Shown one piece after another: positions 15,290 to 22,319 of a stretch of DNA of 64,000 bases. How positions within the stretch are numbered: position 1 is the first letter of the stretch; each line of letters opens with the position of its first letter. A program made the position numbers and the translations under genes. The stretch is taken from NCBI GenBank assembly GCA_035310985.1, contig DATGDH010000082.1, positions 1 through 64,000 of the forward strand, written 5' to 3'. This DNA is from DAHVFK01 sp035310985. GTDB lineage: Bacteria; Pseudomonadota; Gammaproteobacteria; Burkholderiales; SG8-39. Under the pieces are notes generated by a model. The model made no database searches. It saw only the letters and a list, made by a program, of their open reading frames with translations, and was not told the origin of the DNA.

Positions 15290-15907
15290 ATGGCCACCGA
15301 GCCCTTGACCCTGGAGATCTTCTCCGACTTCGTCTGACCCTGGTGCTATCTCAGTACCGTGCGTATTGAGCGGCTCAGGACGGAGCATGGCGTGCGCGTG
15401 CAATGGGTGCATTTCCCGCTGCACCCGGAAACGCCGCCGCAGGGGCGCAGCCTCGAGGACCTGTTCGCCGGGCGCGGCTACGACATCCCGAAGATGCAGG
15501 CGCAGATGCGCGCGCGCATGCAGGCCGAAGGCCTGGCCTACGGCAATCGCACCATGACCTACAACAGCCGCCTGGCGCAGGAGCTGGCGGCCTGGGCCGA
15601 CACCCAGCCCGGCGGCGAGGCGATCCACGACGCCATTTTCCGCGCGTATTTCGTCGACGCGCGCAACATCGGCGACCCGGACGTCCTGGTCGACATTGCG
15701 GCGTCCGTGGGCCTGCCAACCGAGCAGGCGCGCGACGTGATCGAGAAGCGCACGCACCGCGCGGCGGTGGACGCCGACTGGGAGAAATCGCGCCGCTATG
15801 GCGTCACCGGCGTGCCGACCTTTGTCGCCGGCAACCAGGGGGTCGTGGGCGCGCAGCCCTACGAGGTGCTCGAGGCGCTGGTGCAGCAAGCAAGGCTGGC
15901 GCAGTGA
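15290..15907 (+). CDS. DsbA/FrnE-like oxidoreductase, selenoprotein with UxxC active site
   Basis: From ATG 15290 the frame reads LEIFSDFV, then TGA (15335-15337), then PWCYLSTVRIERL, and stays open to 15907, giving 205 residues. Related FrnE/2-hydroxychromene-2-carboxylate-isomerase-type DsbA proteins have SDFVCPWCY at this point, so the TGA stands exactly for the first catalytic Cys (Sec16-Pro-Trp-Cys19). Without readthrough, a GTG start at 15359 would give a protein lacking its active site and first strand. Later features are normal: RSLEDLFAGRGYDIPKM, IHDAIFRAYFVDARNIGD and GVTGVPTFVAGNQGVVGAQP with the cis-Pro. There is no signal peptide, so it is cytoplasmic. A 7-bp hairpin follows the UGA. 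It is the last gene of the operon. Confidence 0.9.
15350..15370 (+). promoter_or_regulatory. candidate bSECIS hairpin for the DsbA-like gene
   Basis: CTCAGTA (15350-15356) pairs with TATTGAG (15364-15370) in seven base pairs including one G-U. The CCGTGCG loop may close by one further C-G pair to leave CGTGC. The apical loop begins 19 nt after the UGA, inside the accepted window, with G and U in the loop as in known bacterial SECIS elements. It lies within coding sequence, as bacterial elements do. Confidence 0.6.
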
Positions 15908-15917
15908 GAGCGATTCG

Positions 15918-16200
15918 TCAGTGCCGCTTCCGGCTCTGGTCCGGGTTGAAGCGCGCGATCTTGCTCACGGCTGCCGCGGTGTTGGGCCCGAGGTCCTTCT
16001 CGTACATGACGCCATCGTGGTTGACGAGGAAGGTCATCACGCGAACTTCTGCGCGTAGTGCAGCAGCTTGTCCCCGCACGGATTGCGCAGGTAGTACTGG
16101 CGCCGCCCTTCGCCGTGGGCGCGCATGAAGCGCTCGCGCCTCCCTGCGGTCCGCCACGGCGTCGCCGGATTGCACGAGCGCCCGGGATAGGATGCGCTGC
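15918..16200 (-). pseudogene. decayed DUF2950-family gene
   Basis: Three pieces of a DUF2950 protein are visible in order on the minus strand but in different frames. The first is an N-terminal LVQSGDAVADRREA, the second after a frameshift is RERFMRAHGEGRRQYYL and DKLLHYAQKFA, and the third after another shift and an internal deletion is a C-terminal VMTFLVNHDGVMYEKDLGP with NTAAAVSKIARFNPD. The intact family has about 300 residues; here roughly 90 codons remain. It starts right after the dinB stop and converges with the DsbA-like gene. This fills the gap 15908-16203. Confidence 0.65.
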
Positions 16201-16203
16201 AGT

Positions 16204-17304
16204 TCAGCCGAAGAGGTCGGCGACGTCGCGCGCTGGCGCGAGCGCGCCGGCGCGCACGCCGAGCAGCCGCAGGCGGCGCTCGAGCGGCACGCGCTTCAGG
16301 CACTCGCCCGCCGCGCGGCGGATGTCGCGCGCGTCGTCGGTGTGCGCTTCCAGCGTCAGCTCGCGCGTGACCGTGGCGAAGTTGTCGTAGCGCAGCTTGA
16401 TGCCGATGCAGCGCCCGCGATAGCCCTTGCGCTTCAGGTCCTCGGCCAGCCGCTCGCACAGGCGCGTGAAGATCTCCGACAGCGCCGCGCGGTCGCGGCG
16501 CGCGTGCAGGTCGCGCTCGAAGGTGGTCTCGCGGCTGAGCGACTTCGGCTCGCGCTCGGTCACCAGCGGCCGCTCGTCGCGCCCGTGCGCCGCCTCGTGC
16601 AGCCAGGCGCCCGTCGCGCGCCCGAAGCGCTCGATGAGGAGCCGCGGGTCGGCCACGGCCAGCTCGCCGATGGTGCGGATGCCGAGCGCCTCGAGCCTGG
16701 CGCCGGCCTTCGGGCCGATGCCGTTGATGCGCCGCGCCGGCAGCGGCCAGATGCGCGCAGCGAGATCGACCTCGCCGATGAGCGTCAGCCCGTCGGGCTT
16801 GTCGAGCTCGGAGGCGATCTTGGCGAGCAGCTTGTTCGGCGCGACGCCGATCGAGCAAGTGAGGCCGGTCGCCGCGCGCACCGCGTCCTTGAGCGCTCGC
16901 GCCGTGTGCTCGAGCGACTGCGCGAAGGGCGTGAAGTCGATGTAGATCTCGTCGATGCCGCGGTCCTCGATCGCCGGCGCGATGCGCGCCGCCGCCTGCT
17001 TGAACAGGCGCGAGTACTTGCGGTATTCGTCGAAGTCGGCCGGCAGCAGCACCGCCTGCGGGCACAGCTCGGCGGCGCGCGCGAGCGCCATGCCCGAGCG
17101 CAGCCCGAAGGCGCGCGCCTCGTAGGTGGCGGTGGTGATCACGCCGCGCCCCGAGTACTCGCTGAGCCGCGCGTGGCCGCGCCGCCCGCCGATCACCAGC
17201 GGCAGGCCGCGCAGCTCGGGATGGCGCAGCAGCTCGACCGACGCGTAGAAAGCGTCCATGTCGAGGTGCGCGATGCGCCGCCGGGAGGCCTTGTCACGGG
17301 TCAT
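16204..17304 (-). CDS. dinB: DNA polymerase IV (Y family)
   Basis: The 366-residue enzyme starts MTRDKASRRRIAHLDMDAFY. The catalytic core has HLDMDAFYASVELL (first metal Asp) and DRGIDEIYID (Asp-Glu pair), with SEYSGRGVITTATYEAR in place of the more usual CNYEAR-type steric region. A helix-hairpin-helix (INGIGPKAGARLEALGIRT) and the little-finger domain (TFERDLHARRDRAALSEIF) follow. It carries out error-prone translesion synthesis, usually under SOS control. No clear LexA box was identified upstream. It is divergent from the phosphoesterase gene. The start was chosen for family length; the open frame extends upstream without conserved sequence. Confidence 0.94.
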   Translation of the reverse strand: MTRDKASRRRIAHLDMDAFYASVELLRHPELRGLPLVIGGRRGHARLSEYSGRGVITTATYEARAFGLRSGMALARAAELCPQAVLLPADFDEYRKYSRLFKQAAARIAPAIEDRGIDEIYIDFTPFAQSLEHTARALKDAVRAATGLTCSIGVAPNKLLAKIASELDKPDGLTLIGEVDLAARIWPLPARRINGIGPKAGARLEALGIRTIGELAVADPRLLIERFGRATGAWLHEAAHGRDERPLVTEREPKSLSRETTFERDLHARRDRAALSEIFTRLCERLAEDLKRKGYRGRCIGIKLRYDNFATVTRELTLEAHTDDARDIRRAAGECLKRVPLERRLRLLGVRAGALAPARDVADLFG

Positions 17305-17352
17305 GAGAAACTTGCGAGCGAGTGTATGCCCATTCGTTGTAGCCTTGAGCGC

Positions 17353-17865
17353 ATGAGACTTTGCATCGTATCGGACAGCCACGACCGCGCCGACGCGCTG
17401 GCGCAGGCGGTGCGCGAGGCGAAGGCCGCGGGCGCGCAGGCGGTCATCCACTGCGGCGACCTGATCGGCGCGCAGACGGTCAAGCCGGCGCTCGCCCTCG
17501 GCCTGCCCGTACATTTGATCCACGGCAACAATATCGGCGATTTCCAGGCGCTGCACTTCCAGATGGGAAAGAGCGGCGGGCTGCTCACCTACCACGGCGC
17601 GGACGCCCGCCTCGAGCTCGGCTCCCGGCGGATCTTCGTGGTGCACTACCCGGAATACGGCCATGCCATGGCCTGCACCGGGGACTGGGACCTCGTGTGC
17701 TGCGGCCACTCGCACGTCGCGGGGGTCGAGCAGGTGGCCAACGTGAAGGGCGGCCGGACCTGGCTCGTCAATCCCGGCACGGTGGCGGGGCTCGCGGCTC
17801 CGGCGACCTGGGCGCTCGGCGATCTCGCGGCGATGCGCTTCGAAATATTCTCTATGGCGGCATAG
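17353..17865 (+). CDS. YfcE/MJ0936-type metallophosphoesterase
   Basis: The 170-residue product shows all calcineurin-like metal motifs of the YfcE family: CIVSDSHDRADAL (DxH), VIHCGDLIGAQ (GD), LIHGNNIGD (GNxD-like), HYPEYGHA, and LVCCGHSHVAG (GHTH-like), ending with the usual LVNPGTVAG. Such enzymes hydrolyse phosphodiesters with two bound metal ions; the natural substrate is not known. It stands alone, diverging from dinB, and a weak terminator overlaps its stop codon. Confidence is high for the family and low for the physiological role. Confidence 0.9.
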   Translation: MRLCIVSDSHDRADALAQAVREAKAAGAQAVIHCGDLIGAQTVKPALALGLPVHLIHGNNIGDFQALHFQMGKSGGLLTYHGADARLELGSRRIFVVHYPEYGHAMACTGDWDLVCCGHSHVAGVEQVANVKGGRTWLVNPGTVAGLAAPATWALGDLAAMRFEIFSMAA

Positions 17866-17876
17866 CTCTTTTTATT
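17852..17876 (+). terminator. weak terminator after the phosphoesterase gene
   Basis: CTATG-GCGG-CATAG forms a five-pair hairpin overlapping the stop codon and is followed by CTCTTTTTATT. The stem is short but the T tract is good. It separates the phosphoesterase from the apr operon that starts 66 bases later. Confidence 0.4.
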
Positions 17877-17931
17877 CATCCCGCCATTCTGCCGGCGCCT
17901 ACAATGGCGGCCTCCAGGGAGGGCCTATTCC

Positions 17932-18744
17932 GTGCTAACCAGCAATCCGTTCGCCGGGCTCGCGTCGTCCATATCGCCCGCGGTCATGCAGTGCTACGTC
18001 GTCCTGATGGTCGTTCTGGTGGTGGTTGGGACGCTTGCCGACGTCGTGCACAAGGGAAGCGCCAAGTACTTTTTCCAGAGCTGGCGCAAGTCTAAGAAGA
18101 AGGGGGTCAAGCAGGTCGGCGGCGGCGAGCTGCTGTCGATCGCCGTGCAGACCGCGGTCGTCGACGTTGCGGCCTCCGGCGAGTTCTGCAACCCGCGCCG
18201 GCGGATTTCGCACCTGCTCGGGATGTACGGCTTCGTGCTCTACGTCATCTCCACCGCCGTGATGGTGTTCGACGCCTCGGCGGGCGCGATCTGGCCGCAG
18301 CTCTGGTGGCTGGGCGGGCTGATGGTGTGCGTCGGCGGCTACTGGTTCTGGTTCTTCATCCGCGTCGACGTCGCCGCCGAGGGACAGTCGCCGTTCCGCT
18401 TCATGAAGGCGGACCTGTTCGTCGTCTCGCTCGTGGGCAGCGTCACGCTCGGCCTGATCTGGGCGGCGGCCGGCGCCGGAGCGGGCGTGCTCTTCGGCCT
18501 GTACATCCTCGCGACGACCGTGCTGTTCGCATCGGTGTTCTGGTCGAAGTTCGCCCACATGTTCTACAAGCCCGCGGCCGCGTTCGAGAAGAGAGTAACC
18601 AAGGCCAACGGCACAGCCGAGAACCTGCCGACGCAGACCCGCGACGACCCCGAACAACAGCAAAGACATTCCATGGAATTGTTGCGAAACGCTCCGATGG
18701 ACATGGGACTTGGCATCAAGCGCGAAGCGCCCCGCCACTACTAG
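17932..18744 (+). CDS. aprM: AprM, membrane anchor of APS reductase
   Basis: This 270-residue integral membrane protein begins at GTG 17932 behind a CAGGGAGGG ribosome site. Hydrophobic segments occur at about residues 20-40, 95-115, 122-142, 160-180 and 185-205. Conserved-looking regions include GGELLSIAVQTAVVDVAASG and RRRISHLLGMYGFVLY. The C-terminal 60 residues are soluble and hydrophilic. The position directly before aprB and aprA identifies it as AprM, thought to anchor the AprBA complex and pass electrons from sulfite oxidation to the quinone pool. The qmo genes that do this job in other organisms are absent here. A TACAAT element 27 bases upstream of the start may be the -10 of the operon promoter, but no convincing -35 was found. 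Confidence 0.85.
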   Translation: MLTSNPFAGLASSISPAVMQCYVVLMVVLVVVGTLADVVHKGSAKYFFQSWRKSKKKGVKQVGGGELLSIAVQTAVVDVAASGEFCNPRRRISHLLGMYGFVLYVISTAVMVFDASAGAIWPQLWWLGGLMVCVGGYWFWFFIRVDVAAEGQSPFRFMKADLFVVSLVGSVTLGLIWAAAGAGAGVLFGLYILATTVLFASVFWSKFAHMFYKPAAAFEKRVTKANGTAENLPTQTRDDPEQQQRHSMELLRNAPMDMGLGIKREAPRHY

Positions 18745-18753
18745 GAAAACGGT

Positions 18754-19233
18754 ATGCCTACCTTCGTATACATGACGAGGTGCGACGGCTGCGGACACTG
18801 CGTCGACATCTGTCCCTCGGACATCATGCACATCGATAAGACCTATCGCCGTGCCTACAACATCGAGCCGAACATGTGCTGGGAGTGCTACTCCTGCGTC
18901 AAGGCTTGCCCGATGCATGCGATCGATGTGCGCGGATACGCCGACTTTGCCCCGCTGGGCCACAGCGTCCGCGTCCACCGCGACGAACAGAAAGGCACGA
19001 TCGCCTGGAGGATCAAGTTCCGCAACGGTACGGAAAAGAACTTCCTGTCGCCCATCACCACCAAGCCCTGGGGCACGGCGATCCCGCAGCTCAAGAATGT
19101 TCCCGGACCGAGCAAGGAAATGCGCGATGGTCCGCTGTTGTACAACGAGCCGAAATGGATCCGCATGGATGACGGCGGCTTGCATACGCTTCAGTCCGCC
19201 GGACTCAAATTGAAGAAGGGCGTGTACTACTAA
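18754..19233 (+). CDS. aprB: adenylylsulfate (APS) reductase beta subunit
   Basis: The 159-residue protein carries two [4Fe-4S] clusters: Cys10, 13, 16 and 20 in CDGCGHCVDICP, and Cys42, 45, 48 and 52 in CWECYSCVKACP. The long C-terminal tail that wraps around AprA ends with LQSAGLKLKKGVYY. AprB moves electrons between the FAD of AprA and the membrane partner. In sulfur oxidisers the complex runs in reverse, turning sulfite plus AMP into APS, from which Sat makes ATP. It lies nine bases after aprM and one base before aprA. Confidence 0.96.
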   Translation: MPTFVYMTRCDGCGHCVDICPSDIMHIDKTYRRAYNIEPNMCWECYSCVKACPMHAIDVRGYADFAPLGHSVRVHRDEQKGTIAWRIKFRNGTEKNFLSPITTKPWGTAIPQLKNVPGPSKEMRDGPLLYNEPKWIRMDDGGLHTLQSAGLKLKKGVYY

Positions 19234-19234
19234 T

Positions 19235-21103
19235 ATGGCTTACAAAACGATCATCGAAGACGGCATCGACATTCTGGTCGTCGGTGCGGGTCTTGGCGGC
19301 ACGGGTGCCGCCTGGGAGGCGAGATTCTGGGGTCAGAACAAGAAGATCGTCATTGCCGAGAAGGCCAATATGGATCGCTCCGGTGCGGTCGCCCAGGGTC
19401 TGTACGCCATCAACTGCTACATGGGCACCCGCTGGGGCGAAAACAAGCCGGAGGACCATGTCCGCTACGCTCGCATCGACCTGATGGGGCTGGTGCGGGA
19501 AGACCTGCTGTTCGACATGGCGCGTCACGTCGATTCCACGGTGCACCAGTTCGAAGAGTGGGGCCTGCCCATCATGAAGGACCCGAAAACCGGGCGCTAT
19601 CTGCGTGAAGGGCGATGGCAGATCATGATTCACGGCGAGTCCTACAAGCCCATCGTGTCCGAGGCCGCCAAGAAATCGGCGGACAAGGTCTTCAACCGCA
19701 TCTGCGTCACCCACCTGCTGATGGACGACAGCAAGGAGAACCGGGTTGCCGGTGCCGTCGGCTTCAACGTCCGCACAGGCGACTACCACGTCTTCAAGTC
19801 CAAGACCGTGATCTGCGGCGCGGGCGGCGCCTCCAACATCTTCAAGCCGCGCTCGGTGGGCGAAGGTTCCGGCCGCACCTGGTATGCGCCCTGGTCGTCC
19901 GCGTCCGCGTACGGGCTAATGATCGACGCCGGCGCCAAGATGACGCAGATGGAAAACCGCATCGTGCTGGCGCGCTTCAAGGACGGATACGGTCCGGTCG
20001 GCGCCTACTTCCTGCACCTGAAGACCTATACGCAGAACGGCCTGGGCGAAGAGTTCGAGTCCAAATGGTGGCCCGAGCTGCAGAAGATGGTCGGCAAGGA
20101 ATATCTCGATCCGGAATCTTTTCACCTGACCCATCGGCCGATCCCGACCTGCCTGCGCAACCATGCCTTGATCAGCGAGGTCAATGCCGGCCGCGGCCCA
20201 ATTCACATGGTGACCATGCGCGCCTTCCAGGATCCTCATCTGGAAGAGGTCGGCTGGGAAAACTTCCTCGGCATGACCGTCGGTCAGGCGGTCGTGTGGG
20301 CCGCCACCGACGTGGATCCCAAGAACGAGAATCCCGAGCTGACCACCTCCGAGCCCTACGTCATGGGCTCCCACGCGACCGGGTCGGGCGCCTGGTGCTC
20401 GGGTCCCGAGGACGTTTCTCCTCCCGAGTATTTCTGGGGCTACAACCGCATGACGACGGTCGAAGGCCTGTTCGGTGCCGGCGACGCGGTCGGCGGCACG
20501 CCGCACGCTTTCTCATCCGGCTCGTTCACCGAAGGTCGTCTCGCCGCGAAGGCCGCCTGCAAATATATCGACGATGGGAAGGCCGAAGGCATCGTCGTGT
20601 CCGACGAGCAGATCGAGCGCCGCAAGAAAGAGATCTACAAGCCTCTCGAGCATTTCAGGGTCTACCGCAATGCGATCGTGGCGGGCAGCGTCAACCCGCA
20701 CTACATCAATCCCAAGCAGGGCCTGGACCGTCTGCAGAAGCTGATGGACGAATATTGCGGCGGCGTGACCGTCAACTACATGACCAACGAGAAGCTCCTG
20801 AATATCGGTCTCAAGAAGCTCAAGATCATGGAGGAAGACCTCGAGAGCCTCGCGGCAGAAGATGTTCACGAGTTGCTGCGTGCGTGGGAATTGAAGCACC
20901 GTCATCGCGCTGCGGAGTGCGTCACGCAGCACACGCTGTTCCGCAAGGAAACCCGTTGGCCGGGTTACTACTACCGGGGCGACGCCATGAAGGTGGACGA
21001 CGAAAACTGGCACGTGCTGACTGTTTCGCGTCGCGACCCGAAGACGGGCGAATACACCATGGAGAAGGCGCCCTGCTATCACCTCGTTGGCGAAAACGAG
21101 TAG
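19235..21103 (+). CDS. aprA: adenylylsulfate (APS) reductase alpha subunit
   Basis: The 622-residue flavoprotein has the FAD-binding Rossmann motif VVGAGLGGTGAAWEA (Gly17-Gly22) and the family blocks DRSGAVAQGLYAINCYMGT, HGESYKPIVSEAAK, GGASNIFKPRSVGEGSGRTW and HRPIPTCLRNHALISEVNAG. The C-terminal part includes NEKLLNIGLKKLKIMEEDLE. It holds FAD and the substrate site for sulfite/AMP or APS. Length is as expected for the dissimilatory enzyme. The base composition is slightly less GC-rich than the surrounding genes, as often seen in highly expressed genes. It is the central enzyme of the sulfite-oxidation branch in this genome. Confidence 0.97.
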   Translation: MAYKTIIEDGIDILVVGAGLGGTGAAWEARFWGQNKKIVIAEKANMDRSGAVAQGLYAINCYMGTRWGENKPEDHVRYARIDLMGLVREDLLFDMARHVDSTVHQFEEWGLPIMKDPKTGRYLREGRWQIMIHGESYKPIVSEAAKKSADKVFNRICVTHLLMDDSKENRVAGAVGFNVRTGDYHVFKSKTVICGAGGASNIFKPRSVGEGSGRTWYAPWSSASAYGLMIDAGAKMTQMENRIVLARFKDGYGPVGAYFLHLKTYTQNGLGEEFESKWWPELQKMVGKEYLDPESFHLTHRPIPTCLRNHALISEVNAGRGPIHMVTMRAFQDPHLEEVGWENFLGMTVGQAVVWAATDVDPKNENPELTTSEPYVMGSHATGSGAWCSGPEDVSPPEYFWGYNRMTTVEGLFGAGDAVGGTPHAFSSGSFTEGRLAAKAACKYIDDGKAEGIVVSDEQIERRKKEIYKPLEHFRVYRNAIVAGSVNPHYINPKQGLDRLQKLMDEYCGGVTVNYMTNEKLLNIGLKKLKIMEEDLESLAAEDVHELLRAWELKHRHRAAECVTQHTLFRKETRWPGYYYRGDAMKVDDENWHVLTVSRRDPKTGEYTMEKAPCYHLVGENE

Positions 21104-21160
21104 GAATCTCCCCGGGCAGAAGCGCGCGTTGACCGTCCGCCCGGCGCAGAAGAGGCCAGC

Positions 21161-21568
21161 ATGTCGCGTGTTGCGATCCCCATGAAGCCGGTCTCTGCCG
21201 CTCGCGGAGAGTCGCGCGTGAACATCATTGAAAAGACCGACGAGGAGATTCTCGCCATCGCCAATCCCCTGTGGCGCGACCTCGTCAAGTATTCGAACGA
21301 AGGCAAGTACGGGGAGTTCGTAAGGAACTTTTCCAATTCCCTGGCCCTTGCCATGAACCAGGTTGTGGCCGGCCACCAGTTCGCGAACAGCGAACTGGCG
21401 AGAAGTCTGTCCGAAGACGTCGACTTCCTCGGCATCATCCGCCGGGGCGAGCATGTGACGGTTCTTTACCGGCAGCGCAGCACCAAGAAGCAAGGTGAGT
21501 GGCTTGGCAGACTCGTCCTCGGCTATGAAAATGGACAGGTCAGGATCTTTGGGGCATCCATCTTTTGA
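21161..21568 (+). CDS. 135-aa protein of unknown function in the apr operon
   Basis: The product has no signal peptide or membrane segment. It contains a long helical region (EEILAIANPLWRDLVKYSNE) and a C-terminal part that reads like beta strands (VDFLGIIRRGEHVTVLYRQR and GRLVLGYENGQVRIFGASIF), reminiscent of small nuclear-transport-factor-like folds, though no family is recognised. The start has a GAGGCC site; a GTG 19 codons further on is possible. It sits 57 bases after aprA and its stop overlaps a TTG of the next gene's frame, so it is probably part of the apr transcript and may help assembly or regulation of AprBA. Confidence 0.75.
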   Translation: MSRVAIPMKPVSAARGESRVNIIEKTDEEILAIANPLWRDLVKYSNEGKYGEFVRNFSNSLALAMNQVVAGHQFANSELARSLSEDVDFLGIIRRGEHVTVLYRQRSTKKQGEWLGRLVLGYENGQVRIFGASIF

Positions 21569-21588
21569 GCTATTCGTTCGGATCCGGC

Positions 21589-22101
21589 ATGAGTGAAACC
21601 ATCCGAGACGGCAAGTTTGTCGAGCTCACCTACAAGGTGACCGACAGGAAGACGGGGCATGTCCTCACCCGAGTCGAATTCCCGCTGGGCTACGTTCACG
21701 GGCACAATGAAATTCTGGCCCCTTCCGTCCACAAGGAGCTGGAGGGCAAGAGCGCTGGCGACGTCATCGAGGTGCCGATCGATGGCAATCAGATCTTCGG
21801 CCCCAGAGACGAGTCGCTGGTGTTTACCGATCATATCGAGAACGTTCCCGAGGAGTATCGGCAAATCGGCACCTCCATCCTCATGGAGAACGACAAGGGG
21901 CAGACCCGCAGCTTTCTCGTGACGCGGATCGACGACGAGACGCTGACCGTCGATGGCAACAATCCGCTTTGCGGCCGAGAGGTCGTCTTCACGCTCGAGA
22001 TACTGACAGTGCGCGACGCGACCGATGAAGAGACAAGAGTGGGCGGAGCGATCGTTGCGGGCGCGGATATCGACCCGTCGCTCATGAGACCTGTTTCCTG
22101 A
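21589..22101 (+). CDS. FKBP-type peptidyl-prolyl isomerase, SlyD-like
   Basis: About 170 residues, beginning MSETIRDGKFVELTYKVTDR, the standard SlyD/FKBP opening. FPLGYVHGHNEILAPSVHKE and LEGKSAGDVIEVPIDGNQIFG match the FKBP core and the insert-in-flap region, ending with GREVVFTLEIL. Such proteins isomerise proline bonds and act as chaperones; SlyD-type members also bind metals, but the His/Cys-rich tail is absent. A TTG at 21565, overlapping the preceding stop (TTGA), is an alternative start adding eight residues. Placement after aprA suggests a chaperone for iron-sulfur or flavin protein folding; this is inference. Confidence 0.85.
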   Translation: MSETIRDGKFVELTYKVTDRKTGHVLTRVEFPLGYVHGHNEILAPSVHKELEGKSAGDVIEVPIDGNQIFGPRDESLVFTDHIENVPEEYRQIGTSILMENDKGQTRSFLVTRIDDETLTVDGNNPLCGREVVFTLEILTVRDATDEETRVGGAIVAGADIDPSLMRPVS

Positions 22102-22124
22102 CTTCACGCAAAAAGAGGTGACCT

Positions 22125-22289
22125 ATGAGCGAGGAGAAGAAACCCACTACCACCAAGGTTCCTGACGGCCACACGCCTTTCTATACGACGCGTCAGAAGG
22201 CGCCGACCGAGAAGGGGTTTGTCGGTTACGAAACCATCTGGAAACCGTTCCAGAAGGAAGTCGAATACAAGACGCCGAAGAAGCCGTAG
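22125..22289 (+). CDS. 54-aa soluble protein at the end of the apr operon, hypothetical
   Basis: A good AAGAGGTG ribosome site precedes the ATG. The product begins MSEEKKPTTTKVPDGHTPFY and continues with TTRQKAPTEKGFVGYETIWK and a Lys-rich end (EVEYKTPKKP). It has no signal peptide, cysteines or hydrophobic stretch. The biased composition and well-placed start make it a credible gene, although too short for routine prediction. It begins 23 bases after the FKBP gene and is the last plus-strand gene before cbbO in the opposite orientation. Confidence 0.65.
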   Translation: MSEEKKPTTTKVPDGHTPFYTTRQKAPTEKGFVGYETIWKPFQKEVEYKTPKKP

Positions 22290-22319
22290 GCGTTCCGAAG
22301 CGGCGAGTGGACGAGTGAA

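Noticed and set aside
15359..15907. 182-codon gene starting at GTG 15359
   Set aside because: It would lack the first strand and catalytic motif of a DsbA fold. The ATG at 15290 gives a full-length protein if TGA is read as Sec.
16037..17065. 342-codon open frame overlapping the dinB gene
   Set aside because: Out of frame with dinB and Arg/Ala-rich; only its last ~30 codons match a segment of the DUF2950 remnant, which is reported.
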